This document shows, piece by piece, positions 7,728-10,303 of a stretch of 10,303 nucleotides of DNA (its first letter is position 1; each line of letters opens with the position of its first letter). Location: NCBI GenBank assembly GCA_946887385.1, contig CAMPKU010000166.1, forward strand, positions 1-10,303. Reading direction: 5' to 3'. The position numbers were made by a program, and so were the translations under genes. The stretch is from an uncultured Gammaproteobacteria bacterium. Lineage in GTDB: Bacteria > Pseudomonadota > Gammaproteobacteria > Rariloculales > Rariloculaceae. The notes beneath the pieces are model-generated. The model saw only the letters and a program-made list of their open reading frames with translations. It was not told where the DNA came from and ran no database searches.

Positions 7728-9859
7728 GCCGAGGTATCCATCGGCAGCGCGGGCACGGCGTGCTGCACAGCCTTGGCGAAGGGCTCGGGACGGCCGAAGT
7801 GAAACCCTTGCCCCAGCGCCACGTCGAGCTCTCGCAAGCGATCGGCGACGGCCGCGCTCTCCACGTGCTCCGCGACGGTAGTCACGCCGAGCGTCTGTGC
7901 GGCCCGCGCAATGCCGGACACGATGGACTCGGCGATGCGGTCGGTGCCCATGCGCCGAACGAAGCGGCCGTCGATCTTCAAGTAGCTCACCGGCAACCGC
8001 TTCAAGTGCGCCAGCGAGCTCAACCCCGAGCCGAAGTCGTCGAGCGCCAGCTTCGCGCCGGCGCTCGTGAGCTCGCGGATCAACGCGTCGGCCGCCACGA
8101 TGTTGCCGACGGCCGCGGCTTCCTTGAGCTCGAAGCAAAACAGGCTCGGCGGCAAGCCGGCGGCGGCCAGGGCGTCGAGCGCGAAGGCCGCGTACTTGCG
8201 GCTTTCAAGCGACTGCGCCGACACGTTCACGGCGAAGAACAGCGGCGAGCTCGCGAGCGCGAGCGCGTACGGCCGCAAGATCTCGACCGCGGCGCACAGC
8301 ACCCATCGGTCCAGCGCCGGTAGCAAGCCGTACTGGCCGCATGCCTCGAGAAACTTGCCGGGGTCGATGGGCTCGCCGGCGGAATTGCGCAAGCGCACGA
8401 GCAGCTCGTAGCCCACGGCCTCGGGGGCATGCGCCGTGAGCGCCACGATCGGCTGTGCATCGAGCTCAAACTTGTTGCCGCTCAAGGCATCGCGAAGCTC
8501 GGCCGCGGCCAGCGCTTGCCGTGCCACAGCCGGCGCCAGCGTGGCGCTCTCGCCGATCGTCACCACGCGCGCGCCGCCCTCCGTCTTCGCGCGCTTGCAC
8601 GCAAGCTCGGCGGCCGCCAGCACATGCGGCAACCGCTCGCCGGCCGAGCCGGCCACGACGCCGACGCTCACGGCCACCTGCAACGCTTCGCCGCCGTGCA
8701 GATAGCCGAGCTGGCCCGTCGAGTGGACGATCTTGCGGGCCAGCTCGTTGGCCTCCTCGAGCCCGCGCCCCGCGAGCGCCACGGCGAAGCGGTCGCCGGA
8801 CACGCGGCTCACCGGCGTCTCGGCCCCGGCCGCGCGCTGGATCACGGCGCCGACGCGCTGGATCACTTCATCGCCGGCGCTCAAGCCGAACGCTTCGTTG
8901 ATGGCGGCCACCTTGTCGATGTCCACGTACAGCAGCGCCGTGGCCTGGGTGTCGAGCTCGCGCTGCACGCGCCGTTCGAAAATCAGCCGATTCGGTAAGC
9001 CCGTGAGCGCGTCGTACTCGCTCTCGAGGATCGCGACGGCTTTGCGGCTCACGTACTCGAGAATTCGCACGTCGCGGGGCTCGAAGTCCGCCGCCTGGCC
9101 GTCGCGAAACAGGGCCACCAGGCCAAGCACCACACCGCTCGGGTCGCGCAGCGGGCACGACAGGATCTTGTACGGCGCCGTGTTGCCCGCGCGATTCACG
9201 ATCATCGGGCGATTGTTCAGCCGTACCCACGCGAGCAGGTGCTTCTGCGTGCGGTCGAGCAGTTGCGAGCGCTCGGCGGCTTCATCACGGTTGCACGACA
9301 CCTCGATATTCTTGTCGGGCACCACCAGGGCGCCCAGCAGGCAGTCGAGCTCGCGAGTGCAGTGCCGCACCAAGTCGTGCAACGCGCTCACCTCCGAACG
9401 CTCCTGCTCGTCGGCGCGCAGCAGCAGATCGAGCCCGGCGCTGCGATCCGCAGCCACGGAGCCGTGCTCGAGATCGAGCTTGCTCTCGAGACAGTCCAGC
9501 ACGGGCCGCAGCAGGCTCACCACCATCGACGGCGGGCTGCGCGAGCTGCCGCCGCCGAGCTCGATGACGATGGAGCCTAGCGGGCGAGTGTCTGCGGCGC
9601 GTAGATCCGCGATGAAGACGGGCACGCCGCCCGGCGTGGTATCCACGCGGCCGCGCCCCGACAATGTCTCGCTGACTCGTTGCTGCTCGAGCAACGCCCG
9701 CAGGTCGAGCTGCTCGAAGCCGTCGGAGCACCAGACCAGCTCGGTACGAGCATCGTAGATCGACACGCACCGCGCGCTCGGCAACAGCATCCGGATGAGC
9801 TGCGCGAACGGCGCGTAGCCGCCCTGAGCGGAGCTGTCCGGGGGAGCGGTCGAGAGCAC
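7718..9859 (-). CDS. GAF / degenerate GGDEF / EAL protein, probable c-di-GMP phosphodiesterase
   Basis: A 713-residue soluble signalling protein with no membrane segment. Residues 1-150 are not recognised. A GAF domain spans about 157-280, a GGDEF domain about 281-435 (DALTGLPNRL, YVDIDK, FGLSAGDEV) and an EAL domain about 447-700. The cyclase signature reads SGDRF (354-358): the first Gly and the catalytic Glu are gone, and there is no RxxD inhibitory site ahead of it, so cyclase activity is unlikely. In the EAL domain the signature reads ELL (E485), but all other metal and catalytic residues are present: N545, E577, E580, D607, D608, K628, E664 and Q684. Their spacing is that of RocR-type phosphodiesterases. 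c-di-GMP hydrolysis is therefore likely, perhaps tuned by GTP bound to the GGDEF domain and by the GAF ligand. The start is GTG 9859; the ribosome-binding site is poor, so the exact start is uncertain. Confidence 0.92.
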   Translation of the reverse strand: MLSTAPPDSSAQGGYAPFAQLIRMLLPSARCVSIYDARTELVWCSDGFEQLDLRALLEQQRVSETLSGRGRVDTTPGGVPVFIADLRAADTRPLGSIVIELGGGSSRSPPSMVVSLLRPVLDCLESKLDLEHGSVAADRSAGLDLLLRADEQERSEVSALHDLVRHCTRELDCLLGALVVPDKNIEVSCNRDEAAERSQLLDRTQKHLLAWVRLNNRPMIVNRAGNTAPYKILSCPLRDPSGVVLGLVALFRDGQAADFEPRDVRILEYVSRKAVAILESEYDALTGLPNRLIFERRVQRELDTQATALLYVDIDKVAAINEAFGLSAGDEVIQRVGAVIQRAAGAETPVSRVSGDRFAVALAGRGLEEANELARKIVHSTGQLGYLHGGEALQVAVSVGVVAGSAGERLPHVLAAAELACKRAKTEGGARVVTIGESATLAPAVARQALAAAELRDALSGNKFELDAQPIVALTAHAPEAVGYELLVRLRNSAGEPIDPGKFLEACGQYGLLPALDRWVLCAAVEILRPYALALASSPLFFAVNVSAQSLESRKYAAFALDALAAAGLPPSLFCFELKEAAAVGNIVAADALIRELTSAGAKLALDDFGSGLSSLAHLKRLPVSYLKIDGRFVRRMGTDRIAESIVSGIARAAQTLGVTTVAEHVESAAVADRLRELDVALGQGFHFGRPEPFAKAVQHAVPALPMDTSARA

Positions 9860-9928
9860 GCGATATGTCCAATGGTCGGGCGAAGGGGCCTCGGCCGATC
9901 ATGCGGGCAAACGCGGCGGAAATCCTTG

Positions 9929-9951
9929 ATGGCAGTCGCAGGTACTGCCAT
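9929..9951. other. Perfect 8-bp inverted repeat upstream of the GGDEF-EAL gene
   Basis: ATGGCAGT (9929-9936) and ACTGCCAT (9944-9951) are exact inverted repeats with a 7-nt spacer, in the 106-bp gap between the hypothetical gene and the GGDEF-EAL gene. On the plus strand a T6 run (9962-9967) follows 10 nt later, too far for a standard terminator. On the minus strand no T-run follows. It may be an operator, an attenuating mRNA hairpin or a weak terminator. Confidence 0.45.
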
Positions 9952-9965
9952 TGGCGGAGACTTTT

Positions 9966-10303
9966 TTAGCGGCCGGTGAGGTAACGCGGCTTGCGCAACT
10001 GCCCCACCACCTTGAGCGGCTCGGCGCGCTCCAGGGTGCTGAGCAGCTCCACGTAGATACTCACGATGGAGCTGGCGTGGCCTGCCGCCTCAGTAGGCGC
10101 CATTTTCTGCACGCTTGCGCGGACGCGCGTCTCGCTGCCGGCCGGTGCGACGCGCGTCAAGGCGGCTTGCAGCGCGTCGAATTCGTGCCGCAATTGCGCC
10201 GGAAGCTCGTGCGCCGCCAAGTCGGCCAGGTACAGGGAATACGCGCTCGCAAGCCGCTGCTTGATCGGCCCGTCGCCGACCAAGGTATCGACGGCGGCGG
10301 CGA
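9966..10303 (-). CDS. Conserved hypothetical protein, C-terminal 111 residues (5' end outside window)
   Basis: The open frame runs to the right edge without a stop, so the N-terminus lies beyond the window; a TTG at 10283 is in frame but not convincing as the start. The visible part begins AAVDTLVGDGPIKQRL and is mostly predicted helix (about residues 13-50 and 75-98), soluble, with no signal or membrane segment. I recall proteins of similar layout (GDGPIKQRL..AY, then ELP..L...F, then RASV.KM...EAG..A..IV) as uncharacterised proteins in Xanthomonadales-type genomes, but I cannot attach a function. It reads toward the GGDEF-EAL gene 106 nt downstream. A run of A residues (T6 on the plus strand, 9962-9967) overlaps its TAA stop. 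Confidence 0.72.
   Translation of the reverse strand, partial: AAAVDTLVGDGPIKQRLASAYSLYLADLAAHELPAQLRHEFDALQAALTRVAPAGSETRVRASVQKMAPTEAAGHASSIVSIYVELLSTLERAEPLKVVGQLRKPRYLTGR

Noticed and set aside
9577..9951. Minus-strand frame starting at the ATG in the dyad at 9951 (124 codons)
   Set aside because: No ribosome-binding site, Arg/Cys/Ser-rich product, and it runs out of frame through the start of the GGDEF-EAL gene.

Overview
The window is GC-rich, tightly packed chromosomal DNA from a proteobacterium, most likely a gammaproteobacterium. Four features suggest this: a CpxR/CpxA-like two-component pair, a PA0069-type radical SAM protein, a YgiM-type SH3/coiled-coil membrane protein ending in GGFRVY, and an MsrP/MsrQ pair. 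A Xanthomonadales/Steroidobacter-like source is my guess and not demonstrated. There are no RNA genes, mobile elements, CRISPR arrays or phage genes, and no gene-free stretch longer than about 165 bases.

Layout, left to right. (1) A small exported Arg/Asp-rich protein with an 11-residue repeat (minus strand) diverges from (2) a PA0069-family radical SAM gene (plus). (3) A CpxR-like response regulator and (4) a CpxA-like sensor kinase follow, 5 nt apart (plus). The kinase gene ends tail to tail with (5) amtB, and the two stop codons overlap. amtB is preceded in its operon by (6) a PII gene, glnK (both minus). A divergent spacer of about 166 bp separates glnK from (7) msrP and (8) msrQ (plus). 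The end of msrQ overlaps, antisense, the end of (9) the SH3-domain gene (minus) by 81 bp. Upstream of that on the minus strand lie (10) a GAF / degenerate GGDEF / EAL protein and (11) the 3' part of a conserved hypothetical gene that runs off the right edge.

How the genes fit together. GlnK-AmtB is a nitrogen-sensing and ammonium-uptake unit. MsrP is a periplasmic molybdopterin methionine-sulfoxide reductase that takes electrons from the membrane haem protein MsrQ. The CpxAR-like pair probably senses an envelope signal. In E. coli msrPQ sits beside a different two-component pair (HprRS/YedWV), so a regulatory link here is possible but is only inference. The GAF-GGDEF-EAL protein looks like a cytoplasmic c-di-GMP phosphodiesterase whose cyclase domain has lost its signature.

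I do not see a clearly new multi-gene system. The points most worth following up are the Arg/Asp repeat protein, the msrQ/SH3-gene overlap, the asymmetric decay of the GGDEF-EAL protein, and several perfect or near-perfect DNA dyads in short intergenic spaces.
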